A stretch of 64,000 nt of DNA, from positions 868,001 through 932,000 of the forward strand of contig NC_083679.1 in the NCBI RefSeq assembly GCF_030384665.1. Reading direction: 5' to 3'. Numbering within the stretch: position 1 is the first letter of the stretch; every line of letters begins with the position of its first letter. The stretch comes from Lodderomyces elongisporus (lineage: Eukaryota; Ascomycota; Pichiomycetes; Serinales; Debaryomycetaceae). Below, in pieces: positions 40,686 through 49,948 of the stretch. The position numbers and the translations under genes were made by a program. Below the pieces are notes generated by a model. That model ran no database searches. It saw only the letters and a list, made by a program, of their open reading frames with translations, and was not told the DNA's origin.

Positions 40686-41057
40686 GTTGCAATATATCTC
40701 TTAATGTCAGTATAATTATAAAGAAATTTCAATCAAGTTGTGTATACCTGTAGTTGAAAAATTACAATAAACTCTTTGCGATGAGACAAGATCAGTGCGC
40801 ACTGATAGTAATAGCGAGAAGAATAAGACGAAAAAAAAAAAAAATACTCCTTGAAGGTTATAAAAATAAAGAAAATAAAGAAAATTAAGAAATTGGAATT
40901 ATTGTCAGAAACAGTACTATTGCGACAAATCTCAGAACACGACAGTACATATACATATACATTTGCAAACATTTATACATACATATATCGTATCAAGTGA
41001 CATATTACAAAAACTAACACCATTTCGTTTACTGCCCCCCCAAGATCTTCCTACTCA
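40686..41057. promoter_or_regulatory. NOP15 promoter spacer
   Basis: 372 bp between the NOP15 start and the ENP1 stop. It contains RRPE-like TGAAAAATT (40755-40763) and PAC GCGATGAG (40778-40785) 70-100 bp upstream of the ATG, then an A14 run near 40830 and AAAATAAAG repeats near 40862-40885. Confidence 0.65.
40755..40785. promoter_or_regulatory. RRPE + PAC pair upstream of NOP15
   Basis: TGAAAAATT (RRPE core) at 40755-40763 and GCGATGAG (PAC) at 40778-40785 are spaced by 14 bp and lie 70-100 bp from the ATG. This is the standard arrangement of ribosome-biogenesis promoters in budding yeasts. Motifs are seen directly; regulation is inferred. Confidence 0.7.
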
Positions 41058-42617
41058 TCAATCCCTCATAGAAGCATCACCTCTAAGTCTGTCTTCTTCA
41101 GTCAATCTTGGTTTACCGGCAAGCAATTCTCTTCTGATCTCAGGACCAATTGCATGGTGGAATCGTTGTCTCACAGTTTCCAACAAGAAATCTCTCTGGT
41201 CATCGGTGATATCATTCTTGTACCGTTGCGCAAATGATAAAAAGGCCTTGTGCCAAACAACAGGCAAGGCAGGAGCATCGCTGACTTTGTTGCCACTCTC
41301 ATCCACTTCCATCATCAACTCTGGCTGGGCTGCATTCCTAAATCTCATAAAGTAAAACACCAAATCATCCAAGGTCTGATATGGCAATGCATACTTCTTT
41401 TCAACCAACACTCTTATAAACACCGTTGTTGCTGGTGAAAAGTCCCGTTGAAGTAACTGACTCAATGCCACAGACGAATGTAGCACCGGAACTGAAACTT
41501 TTGTGAGAATCGATGCAGCAATAGTGGCTTCACGAACTGAACAATAACCATCAACCAATGGGAAAAGAAAACCTTTGAAAAAAGCTGCGGGTTTGTATAG
41601 CGATTTCTTAAGTGCTCTATAAATATGATAGTTCAACATATGATCATCTGACTCCTCAATGTTGGTCCTGAATTTTTCCAACAAAACCTGTTCAACAAAT
41701 TTTTGTGCCTCGTTTGCTGAAAGATTCGAAACAAATAATTTTGTAGCCTCGTATGTCGCATGCGGTGACCAATTATCTGGATTGGTGACATATAACACAT
41801 CTTGCCAGTTTTTCAAGCTTGGCAAAATCTTGAAAAGTTTTGGAAGTTTCCCGTGGGTGTATGTCGATAAGATCTGGCCGATTTTCTCGTATGCCATAAT
41901 CACTTTTGGTGGTAATAACACTGCTTCTTCGGATTGTTTGCCTTGCGCAATGCTGGCTTGCTGAGCTTCTCGTTGCTGAATCTTGGCAAGAATTTTGTCT
42001 GCAAGGTTAATTCCTTGTTCATTGTTTTGGTTGCCACTATCGTTGTTGCTCGATTGGAAATACTTGTTGAATAATTCAGCATCCTTTTCATCAACTTCAA
42101 TTTCTTTTTCGTCAATATATATCTCTTCTTCTTCCTCCTCTTCCTCTTCATCATCATCTTCTTCTTCTTCATCTTCATCATCATCATCAACAACATCTTT
42201 GTCTTCTTCCCCTTCTTTCCTAACACCATACTTTACTCTCCTCCTATTATTATTACCATTATCATAGTCTTCTCCGTCATATTCTTCGTCGCTAACATCA
42301 GACTCCTCGCGCTTTAATGACTGGATAAAACTAGGTTTGGTGGATCCGGCATTTTCAAATGCTTCTTCCTCACGCAACTCATCCTGTTGTTCTTTTGCCA
42401 ATTGAAGAATCTTTCTAGAACTAACAGCATCGAGGTATCCTTCGCCGTCGTCCTCGCCTTCGTTATTAAGGTTCTTCTTGGTTTTGGTAGATTTTGACTT
42501 GGCTTTACCAAGTGCAGATCTGGGAGTGGATCGTAAGTTACCGCTCTGCGAAGAAAGATCCTTCAAGAGCGGATTATGACGCTGCTTGAGCTTGGATTCT
42601 ATAGTAGCTTTACCCAT
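41058..42617 (-). CDS. ENP1: Enp1/bystin, 40S ribosome assembly factor
   Basis: Nucleolar pre-40S processing and export factor of the bystin family, 519 aa (S. cerevisiae 483). The N-terminal 200 residues are charged and acidic (long Asp/Glu runs at about 105-180) with a basic start MGKATIESKLKQRHNPLL. The conserved bystin core runs from about 240: YTHGKLPKLFKILPSLKNW, VTNPDNWSPHATYEATKLFVSNLS, NYHIYRALKKSLYKPAAFFKGFLFPL, VSVPVLHSSVALSQLL, KKYALPYQTLDDLVFYFMRF, and the end FAQRYKNDITDDQRDFLLE with GPEIRRELLAGK. The match to Enp1 is close over the whole core. The promoter has an RRPE-like TGAAAAAT at 42633-42640. Confidence 0.97.
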   Translation of the reverse strand: MGKATIESKLKQRHNPLLKDLSSQSGNLRSTPRSALGKAKSKSTKTKKNLNNEGEDDGEGYLDAVSSRKILQLAKEQQDELREEEAFENAGSTKPSFIQSLKREESDVSDEEYDGEDYDNGNNNRRRVKYGVRKEGEEDKDVVDDDDEDEEEEDDDEEEEEEEEEIYIDEKEIEVDEKDAELFNKYFQSSNNDSGNQNNEQGINLADKILAKIQQREAQQASIAQGKQSEEAVLLPPKVIMAYEKIGQILSTYTHGKLPKLFKILPSLKNWQDVLYVTNPDNWSPHATYEATKLFVSNLSANEAQKFVEQVLLEKFRTNIEESDDHMLNYHIYRALKKSLYKPAAFFKGFLFPLVDGYCSVREATIAASILTKVSVPVLHSSVALSQLLQRDFSPATTVFIRVLVEKKYALPYQTLDDLVFYFMRFRNAAQPELMMEVDESGNKVSDAPALPVVWHKAFLSFAQRYKNDITDDQRDFLLETVRQRFHHAIGPEIRRELLAGKPRLTEEDRLRGDASMRD

Positions 42618-42940
42618 ATTTTACTTGTTTAATGAAAAATAGTAAAGCGTTGGTGAAAGGTTGTTGATGTTCAAACTCAGTTTAAAGATATTCGAGATGC
42701 CTAAGAGATGTGATGTACACAAAATTACTTTTTTTTTTCTCTCTCAATTGTTTTGTCTTTCTAAATCAGAGGAAAAAAAAAAGGGAATAAAAAAAAAAGA
42801 ATAAAAAAAAAAGAATAAAAATAAATTAAAATTTAAAATAGATGAAGAAAGAGAATTAGTCCTCAATGTTTTTGTTTGAATCTTGCAATAAGTTACTTAT
42901 CAATAATTCTGTACTTTGAACAATACTTGATTTCATTATA
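42618..42940. other. ENP1 promoter / PLC 3' flank
   Basis: 323 bp, with an RRPE-like TGAAAAAT at 42633-42640 about 16-23 bp before the ENP1 ATG. A-rich repeats of the GAATAAAAAAAA type lie at 42773-42815. No gene is seen. Confidence 0.6.
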
Positions 42941-44557
42941 TTACATTAGATTTGCATTATACTCATAAGATACTTTGACAAATAGGGAAGAAAACGGTAA
43001 TCTTTCACCGAAAGGGTCTTTTAAATGTAAGTGCTGATACCCTTGTTGTAAATGATCCAACTTTGTTACAACCATTGCCACGGTAGCTGGTGTATGAGTG
43101 TCGAATTTGCTCGACTCGGACCATGGTGTAGAATAGGATCCAACAACAAATTTCACAAAAATGAAATCTCTCAAACCTGTAATCTCTCCATTAAAAGTCT
43201 CATCCCATATGGGACTAAAACCATTATTATTGATCACTCTAGTCCTTTTTCCCAACTCGCCCTCTTCTGTATCAGATTCGATACTGTCAGCTCCGATGAC
43301 CTCAACAGTTACAAATGGATTTAACACATCGGCATATGTGCTTGTGGGTAGCTCATGAGCACCAACTATAGTAATGCTAAACTTGATCTTCTCCGCCGGC
43401 GGAGAAGGCATCTTGTAAAATTTCGAACTCTTAATAATGGGTTTACGCAAGTATGAAGGTTTTAGAACGTATCCGCTCTTATTATGCGGATCTTCAAACA
43501 TTGCCTCGTTGAGTTGTTGACCCAAGTCATATGTCTGCCAGTTCGTGGCCACCATCTGAACTCCAATTTTCCAATAATTGATGGGGATAAAGTTGGACGA
43601 TTTGAGTCGAAATCTTGATGGGTAAACTCGTAAAAAATATTTCCTGTTATGCTTGTCTAGCGATGTGCGCTTAACCTCATCTTTCAACATCTTGTTCGTG
43701 GCTTTTTCGCTTAACGAAAAACAGTGGTTGTAAACTTTTGACTCGGGTAATGAAAAGTTGCGAAATTTTATGCCTTGGATATATACGCCCAACTCACTTA
43801 GTACATCGATGATTTTTGGTGCAGTGACTCGACGAAGCCCTCCTATACCTAAGCCTGATTGCAGCTTGTTATTACCATTAATATTAATATTGCAATTATC
43901 TTCGCTAAATGAAGTGGGCGTGGTTGTTGATGTCGTATAGCTTCCGTCTTCTGTCTCAAACAAATCCTTAAATGGACTTGTCTTTTTCACCTTTACCAAA
44001 AAACGGTACTTTAAATCTTCAGGCGAGGGTAGTATCGAGTACTCGTTGATTGTTTCAGTAACCAAACTCTTACCTAAAGTCTCTTTTATGATTGTAACCA
44101 CACTTCTCTGGTAGTTTGCAGAGCAGTTAATTTCCAAACTTAGAATAACTGGGTAAGGAGAGCTTTCAAATGCATATTCCTTAATTGTTCTTATCACATC
44201 TGAGAATTTGATAGATTTGGTAAATGTTCGTCCATGGTTCACCACTGGCTCGGCAACAACAGCGATAGTAGCAGCACTAGTCCCACCATTGGTATTTGTA
44301 TTTGCACTGTTTCCATCCAACACCAGACTGCTTGCTCCTCCTCCCGAACCGTCCCACACATCAATCTCTACACATCTACAGCCTTTTTTAAGTGCTTTGA
44401 TGTATCCTTCAAGGGAAGACTCCCCGCCAACTTGTCGTCCTATTAGATATGTGTTATGCGAAGATGATATATAATAGTCGGTGAGTGGATGTGAAAAGTA
44501 CAGCAAATGCTGTGGAGGGGATTGTGGAGGCGTTGCAAGATTCTGTTGATTCAACAT
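42941..44557 (-). CDS. Short phosphoinositide-specific phospholipase C (X-Y-C2 only)
   Basis: 538 aa, eukaryotic-type PI-PLC that hydrolyses PI(4,5)P2 to DAG and IP3. It starts almost at the X domain: [17 protein letters not shown] with catalytic His34, Ca2+ ligands Glu64 and Asp66 in VEIDVWDG, second catalytic His108 in [13 protein letters not shown], and the [11 protein letters not shown]lu. The X-Y linker holds Asn/Gly-rich sequence. The Y domain has [50 protein letters not shown]. The C2 domain is at about 395-530 ([12 protein letters not shown]...NPFVTVEV). The PH and EF-hand region of Plc1-type enzymes (869 aa in S. cerevisiae) is absent, and I find no upstream exon or frame-shifted remnant. 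The ATG at 44557 is the only plausible start. All catalytic residues appear intact, so it should be active. Confidence 0.92.
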   Translation of the reverse strand: MLNQQNLATPPQSPPQHLLYFSHPLTDYYISSSHNTYLIGRQVGGESSLEGYIKALKKGCRCVEIDVWDGSGGGASSLVLDGNSANTNTNGGTSAATIAVVAEPVVNHGRTFTKSIKFSDVIRTIKEYAFESSPYPVILSLEINCSANYQRSVVTIIKETLGKSLVTETINEYSILPSPEDLKYRFLVKVKKTSPFKDLFETEDGSYTTSTTTPTSFSEDNCNININGNNKLQSGLGIGGLRRVTAPKIIDVLSELGVYIQGIKFRNFSLPESKVYNHCFSLSEKATNKMLKDEVKRTSLDKHNRKYFLRVYPSRFRLKSSNFIPINYWKIGVQMVATNWQTYDLGQQLNEAMFEDPHNKSGYVLKPSYLRKPIIKSSKFYKMPSPPAEKIKFSITIVGAHELPTSTYADVLNPFVTVEVIGADSIESDTEEGELGKRTRVINNNGFSPIWDETFNGEITGLRDFIFVKFVVGSYSTPWSESSKFDTHTPATVAMVVTKLDHLQQGYQHLHLKDPFGERLPFSSLFVKVSYEYNANLM

Positions 44558-45746
44558 TGGAAATGCTTTGGCTATTTACTCCCTATCAGCCTAAAGGAGT
44601 TGTGTTTTAAGTGATGTATAACGGAATGTGTATATATATGTTTGTATGTAGGTATGTGAGCAGATGAGCAAGTGGGTAATTCAAATGGTGCTTTATTGCG
44701 GGTTTATGCTCCCAGAAGTATTTGTTTTATACAAACGTATATAGGATGTATACTATAGTGTGCTCTTCAATTATATTGTATTGTAATGTAATGTAATGTT
44801 TTTTTATTGTATTGTATTTGGTTTATATGTTTGTCCTTGTGCGTGATGGGTCTCTGCTCAAAACACGAGCGTTAACCCTTTTTTTTCCTTTTTCTCGTGT
44901 TCCAAAAATAAATCTCTTTCAATAAAATCCACCACGGGAGAATTAAGAGTAGGGAGCTATCACGTGTCGAACCAATAGGTCTAGTAATTCTAATGTTGGT
45001 TTTTGCAGTAAAAAAGAGTATTCTCTTACGACTGTTGATATTGTTACAACAACTGTGTCTTGTCTCTTTTATTTTTTTATTTGTTATTTGTTATCCTATA
45101 TATATATATATATATGCTCATATATTATTAATTGTAATAGCAAGTCGTTCAAATCCCGCTTACAAACCATTGCATTGGGTAGCTTTGGGCCGCACTTCAG
45201 TCCAATGTCTCGGCCGAGCATCACTTTGAAAAGGGGCTTTGTATTATCCGTATAAAAGAGATGAAAAAATGGGTAACGGCTGAGGAGGAGGAGGATGATG
45301 AGGAGGAGGAGTAGTAGAAGCGGGGAAAAGTGGCGGTGGAACCGAAAGATGGAACACAACATGGAGGTGGGAGAATAACTTTAATCCATTAGTGTTATCA
45401 CTCTTTTCTTTAGTGGTCCAAGCTAATTTCTTTCCTCAAAATCTATACTTATTCTCAACATTGCTTCAAATTTTAACATTTAGGTTAAAGAAGAATAGTT
45501 AAAATACATTGTATGGATATAAAGTATACTATATTTATATATATATATGTAGGTATGTATGTATGTATATATTACATCATAACCTGGTCTTCTATAATAT
45601 CATGCTCTATTTTCATTAATGAATTATATTTCTTCTTTATTGATTATATTTTTAGAACTGAAGGGGGCAACGGGAATATATAATTTTTTTTTTACTTTAA
45701 TCAACGGCTTAACCACTGCACTGTTGTTGCAATCTTTATGAAATGA
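44558..45746. other. Spacer (1.2 kb): PLC promoter / permease 3' flank
   Basis: No gene is recognised. It contains TATG and TTGTA repeats, a TCACGTGT at 44960-44967, a (TA)n at 45096-45115, and then a compact, more G/C-rich stretch at about 45138-45245 that is unlike its surroundings. GGA/GAGGAG repeats follow at 45280-45315 and (TA)n at 45536-45550. Confidence 0.55.
45138..45245. other. Unexplained G/C-richer island
   Basis: About 108 bp with much higher G/C than the flanking A/T-rich spacer, including GTTCAAATCCCGC and TCGGCCGAG. It resembles fragments of tRNA arms but does not fold as a cloverleaf in either orientation. It could be a noncoding RNA or part of a conserved promoter; the identity is unknown. 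Confidence 0.35.
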
Positions 45747-46946
45747 CTATGCAATGTCAAAGGAGGACTTGCCAAAGTCTGGAGTACCACCCAAAGTATT
45801 CAAGATATCTCCAACATAGTTTTTTGAAGAATACTTTTGGCCTTTTTCGTACACAGTTTCCCAGTTGTGCAAGATATCATGGATGATTGGCGTACCGGCA
45901 ATGACCAAATTATCCAAACTTGCCTCGATACCACCATCTGTTCTGTTAAAGAAGTAGTCAGTAGCGGACATTGATGGTGGTGGTCTAGAGAAATCCGAAA
46001 TCGTCCTCATAACAATCACTCTATCGAAGTCAACCAAACCATACTTGTCCAATCTGGTAAATACTTCCAATGACGCGTTATCTTCTTGTGCAGTAGAACA
46101 GTATGTGGCTGAACCATTGGTCATTAATTTGGTCAACTCACTAAAATAATCATTCAACACATTACCAGTGAAATAATTGTCACTAGTCAAGACGTCGCAC
46201 TTGACTACTTTGGCATCACCTCTGGCGGCTGTTTCATTATACAATTTTCTAAACTTTTTGTTTAAAGTATTACCATTGTTCAATGTCGCGTTTGATGCCA
46301 AGAATGCTGCTCTGTCTCTTAATTTTTCATTTACTTCAAAAACTTCGGTACCATAAACATTTCCCGGGTACGTGTCTTGATCTTCGGTACCGTATGGAAC
46401 ATACCCTGAAGTCCAATTAGACTCGGTCTCGATGTAATCTTCATATGCAAATTGGTACTCCAATCCAACTTGCACAGCAAACTTTGCAAATGTAACACCG
46501 CCCAAAGTAGTATACTCCGGCTCGCCACCAGCAATACCAGCAATCAAGAAATATGTTTTTGTCAAATCAAACAAGGGATTCAATGTAAGAGCAGAGATGG
46601 AAGCAGCAGCATTGATTTCACCTTCACCCGTAGTGATTTGACAAATGGTATAGTTTGTAGTACAATGCAATGTTGGGTAAACTGGTGACAATCCAGGAAT
46701 GGTGATATTGTGCACAAAGTCCATTGCTTTTAGCCATGGATCACGTTCAAGCTCAAACATTGACACAATAAATGCCTTGGGCTGGTAAACTGCAAAAGGT
46801 TTACCATATGAAGTTTGAATATCATCGTCACCAGAATCAGGAATCTCTTCGGCAATTGCAGTAACGTTAATAGCACGTTTCTCAATTGGGAAAGAGAGAA
46901 TACTGGTGAATGTAGCAGCAAGTGAAACGAGGGTGGTGAATCTCAT
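45747..46946 (-). CDS. NUP1: Purine nucleoside permease family protein (Nup-like, secreted or surface)
   Basis: 399 aa, closely resembling the Candida purine nucleoside permease (NUP) family, reported to allow uptake of adenosine and guanosine. The fold is nucleoside-phosphorylase-like rather than a multi-pass carrier: YFLIAGIAGGEPEYTTLGGVTFAKF is typical of a phosphorylase-type site. The N-terminus MRFTTLVSLAATFTSILSFP is a signal peptide followed by IEKRA, a Kex2-type Lys-Arg site. No membrane spans are seen after the signal. Several N-glycosylation sequons (NVT, NIT, NYT, NWT, NAT, NGS) agree with secretion. It therefore probably acts outside the plasma membrane or in the wall. The symbol follows the Candida literature and is approximate. 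Confidence 0.88.
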   Translation of the reverse strand: MRFTTLVSLAATFTSILSFPIEKRAINVTAIAEEIPDSGDDDIQTSYGKPFAVYQPKAFIVSMFELERDPWLKAMDFVHNITIPGLSPVYPTLHCTTNYTICQITTGEGEINAAASISALTLNPLFDLTKTYFLIAGIAGGEPEYTTLGGVTFAKFAVQVGLEYQFAYEDYIETESNWTSGYVPYGTEDQDTYPGNVYGTEVFEVNEKLRDRAAFLASNATLNNGNTLNKKFRKLYNETAARGDAKVVKCDVLTSDNYFTGNVLNDYFSELTKLMTNGSATYCSTAQEDNASLEVFTRLDKYGLVDFDRVIVMRTISDFSRPPPSMSATDYFFNRTDGGIEASLDNLVIAGTPIIHDILHNWETVYEKGQKYSSKNYVGDILNTLGGTPDFGKSSFDIA

Positions 46947-48002
46947 ATTAAATAATTACTTTTTGTTTCCCGTTTTTTTTTTATTTGTATTATGGTTAAT
47001 GATTTGATGATGAAAGAAAAAAAAAAAGACAAGAAGAGACAAAAAAGTAGTAGCCAAAGGGATGTGTTTTCTTTTTTAAACCTTCAAATATAAGACAAGG
47101 TAAAGTGTTTGAAGAAATGGTGGTGGATCCATCAACATTATATAGTTAGAAGTAGAGGAGTCAAGAAGCATGAATCAAGTTAGATGAGATAACGGGATGA
47201 TGCCGTGCGAACCCAATCAATTGTCATTCGTCGTCATCATTGTTGTTATACTATGACTATTAGCATCATAATCAACAATAACAAGATCATCATCATTGGG
47301 ATTATCTTCATTGAAAGTTTTGACCTAAGGTGGGTTTTGTTTTCGGGAACAATAAAATTTTAATTGATTACTCCTATTTCTGTGACAGATTTTCAAAAGT
47401 GATAAATGAGATATTGGGTCCAAGGAAGTGAAAATTTCATCCTAATTAGGAAATGTAATAACAGTCTCACAAATGTGGGAAATTAAACAAAGTTACAAAA
47501 CAGAAACAAAACAAAACAAAAGCAGAAACAGAAACAGACAAAAATCAAATCAAAAAGCAAACTTTACCAGATTTCCATCGAGCTTCCACAAACATGTCCT
47601 TGCACTACTACACCAGACGCAGGACACATATCAAACGCTATTCCAACGGAAGCCGCTAACAGAAATAGAAATGAAAATTCACAGATTGCGCAGGAACGAC
47701 TAAACCAACAGAAACAGAAGGAGAATTGATCTGCAAATCAAATTTGGTGATAATTATTCGAGCCTATTGTGCAAGTGGTTTGGTTTTATTTTTTTGTAAC
47801 TTTGTTCATTAAAATTACTATAATTAATCTTTTGCTTTCGTTTTGAGAAATCTAATAATCTGAATTTGACTTCTATCTCTCTTGTCAATTACTTTTAGGG
47901 AAACTTGCAAAACAAATTTCGTAAATCGTTTCATCCTGATTGATAAAGTAATTTATTCTAATCTGGAATTCATTGAATTATGCAAAATCACGGTTTATTT
48001 TT
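46947..48002. other. Permease promoter spacer (about 1 kb)
   Basis: Upstream region of the permease gene up to the LTR. It contains CATCAT/ATAATCA repeats near 47228-47305 and an A-rich AACAAAAC run near 47503-47520. The short frame at 47473-47703 is low-complexity and not accepted. T-runs precede the LTR (47998-48002 is TTTTT, a possible target-site copy). Confidence 0.55.
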
Positions 48003-48530
48003 TGTTGAAATAGGACCTCATATGTGTACATGCACAGGAAAGTACAACTTCTGGTCAGAAACAATCATCAAATGATGTACATAATGAACCTAGTCACTAA
48101 CGTATTGTAAGGAAGTCCCACAAGAGTATCGTTGTTAGGATACATGCACAGATTTATCTATACATATATACATACATACATATGTATATATATATATATA
48201 TATATGGATCTATAACTGTGCTCAGGTCTGTAGGGTAGAGGCTGGTCTATACTCCTACTTGTCTGCCTCTTTGCGTGTAGTAGCTCAACTCAAAGGTCCT
48301 GCTACCATATGTCGTTCAGATTCTCATCCCGACTATTCAATAGAGGTGTTTAGAAGCTCAACTGATATAAAAAAGGAGTGTAAATAGGAGATTAATTAAA
48401 CACAGTAACCATATCACCAGTTATTCAAGCATCAATTCTGATAGCCCTACTCTGTCTCAGGTAGGGAGTAACCTTTTCTATATATATATATATATATATA
48501 ATACAAGACTCAGGTATTTTAAATTCAACA
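48003..48530 (+). repeat. LTR (528 bp) of the Ty5/copia-type element
   Basis: It begins TGTTGAA and ends TTCAACA, a perfect 7-bp terminal inverted repeat with the canonical TG...CA. It contains a TATAAAAAA box at 48366-48374 and (TA)n stretches near 48188-48205 and 48481-48500. The right end abuts the primer-binding site. Confidence 0.85.
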
Positions 48531-48532
48531 GA

Positions 48533-48541
48533 TTATGAGCC
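48533..48541 (+). promoter_or_regulatory. Primer-binding site, initiator tRNA-Met anticodon arm, overlapping gag ATG
   Basis: TTATGAGCC is complementary to GGCUCAUAA of the yeast initiator tRNA-Met anticodon stem-loop, as in Ty5/copia elements that prime from a half-tRNA. It starts 3 bp after the LTR. The ATG inside it is also the gag start codon, so the tRNA anticodon pairs with the same three bases. Confidence 0.75.
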
Positions 48542-49341
48542 AAAGTAACTTCTTCAGCAATATGAGAGTTCCTGACGATGTCAAACTAATTGGCAAATAC
48601 AACTTTGAGATATGGCATATGTATTTCGTGAATCATACCAATTACGGTAAAAAGAATCTTTATCATTACTTGACTTGTGATGAAGGTGACGAGAATTATG
48701 TCGATGATGAGAACGATATATTTCATGAATCGGCAGATGCATTTATTAAAGCTTCAATCTCTCCTGAAATTTTGAAAACGCTTAGACGTAAAGGATTGAA
48801 GGGTAAAGCTGCTTATAAAGCCATCTGTGAAATTTATGGAACATTTACCCCAAAAGACAAGATACTTCAGGTTACCAAATACACTGAAGAATGTCTTGAC
48901 GAGAGCATTTCTATACCAGAGAGGATGTCTACTGCTAATCACTTGAGTAGATTTATACTTAAACAGCCTGAAGAGGAACACGAGTGTCTTATGCACTTTT
49001 TATGGATAGGACAATCAGCCAAACCAATCATGGACAAGTTCATTGAGATGAATTTACCACTTGCAATGTCTAGTTTTGACATTATCACTTCCATATATCC
49101 ACATCTTTCAGAGCCACCTGCTACTACTCCTGTAGCAACGAAAACGGTTAGTGATCGAGCTCTGAATAACTCCTATAATTATCTTTGTTTTAATTGTTTA
49201 GGACTTGGACATAAGAAAGCAGAGTGTCCCTCACCTCTTCGAACAATCAGTACACATACAGCGATAGCAATACTGAAACAGAACATCAGAAAGGTATTGT
49301 CACGACGAAAAACTAACACCGAGGGTAATTACAAGCAATAA
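48535..49341 (+). CDS. Gag-like protein with CCHC zinc knuckle
   Basis: 268 aa, intact. The N-terminal half matches the copia-type Gag pattern: LIGKYNFEIWHMYFVNH near 18-34, then GKAAYKAICEIYGTF, with helical capsid-like segments. The C-terminal zinc knuckle at about 222-235 is CFNCLGLGHKKAEC (C-x2-C-x4-H-x4-C), an exact retroviral-type knuckle for RNA binding. A basic tail (RKVLSRRKTN) follows. It starts at the ATG that overlaps the primer site and ends with TAA. The downstream protease region is in the same frame but separated by stops, so the original protein was probably a Gag-Pol fusion. Confidence 0.85.
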   Translation: MSQSNFFSNMRVPDDVKLIGKYNFEIWHMYFVNHTNYGKKNLYHYLTCDEGDENYVDDENDIFHESADAFIKASISPEILKTLRRKGLKGKAAYKAICEIYGTFTPKDKILQVTKYTEECLDESISIPERMSTANHLSRFILKQPEEEHECLMHFLWIGQSAKPIMDKFIEMNLPLAMSSFDIITSIYPHLSEPPATTPVATKTVSDRALNNSYNYLCFNCLGLGHKKAECPSPLRTISTHTAIAILKQNIRKVLSRRKTNTEGNYKQ

Positions 49342-49623
49342 AATTCTGAGAAAGATGTGAAACTGAAGGTCACACGTAGATGGAAATAGGGTGGTACACA
49401 AAATAGTCACTCGTGAACACCGGCTGCAATACTCATTACTCTCGTTAATTGTGTCACTTTGGACTCCGATAAGTCCTTTTTGGATACAGGTGCTACAGTT
49501 GACTTTGGTAACAGATGCCAAGATCTTGCATGATTATGAATTATTATCAACACCAAGTTATATAAAAGTGGCAAACAATCAAACAATTTCAAACGCTTGG
49601 TTAATTGCCCAAGCCATATAAAG
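49342..49623 (+). pseudogene. Degenerate protease start of pol
   Basis: In the gag frame the region carries a DTGAT aspartic-protease signature (near 49483-49497) after three stops: TAA at 49339, TAG at 49387 and TGA at 49414. After DTGAT the matching copia-protease continuation (VTDAKILHDYELLSTPSYIKV) is in another frame, so a frameshift lies between about 49497 and 49510. The frame then ends at 49621. The protease is therefore broken several times and the rest of pol is gone. Confidence 0.7.
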
Positions 49624-49948
49624 GGCAAAAAAGGCTTGTGTTTATTCGTTTGGTTGTCTGAGTACATAATTTATCGAGAACTTTACAGTAGCCATAATTT
49701 CGTTTATATATTTATTTCCATCAAGGCATTTTTCAAAATATTTTGAAAATTTGAAGAATTTTCTCAGGCAAAAAAAATGTTCAATATTTTTTTCTTTACA
49801 GATAGTCTTATAAGCAACTTTGCTCTTCTTTCCAGAACGACTTGAGCAGATTTACATAAACTTGCAAGCTTCATTACAACAACAATTTAAATGCTATAAT
49901 TCTTTATTTTTCTTTTTACTGATTTGGCCTATCCTCTATAAAATATGC

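Larger units (their letters stand above)
48003..49623 (+). mobile_element. Truncated Ty5/copia-type LTR retrotransposon
   Basis: A left LTR, primer-binding site, gag and the beginning of a protease occur in the order and orientation of a Ty1/copia element. The initiator-Met anticodon-arm primer site is the type used by Ty5, Tca5 and copia. After about 49620 the element is lost: no integrase, reverse transcriptase or right LTR is visible before the INP52-like gene. It is therefore a 5' fragment, probably immobile. Confidence 0.85.

Noticed and set aside
45138..45245. tRNA-like words (GTTCAAATCCCGC)
   Set aside because: Neither strand gives a matched T-stem, anticodon stem and acceptor in the right order, so it is not a tRNA gene; kept only as an unexplained island.
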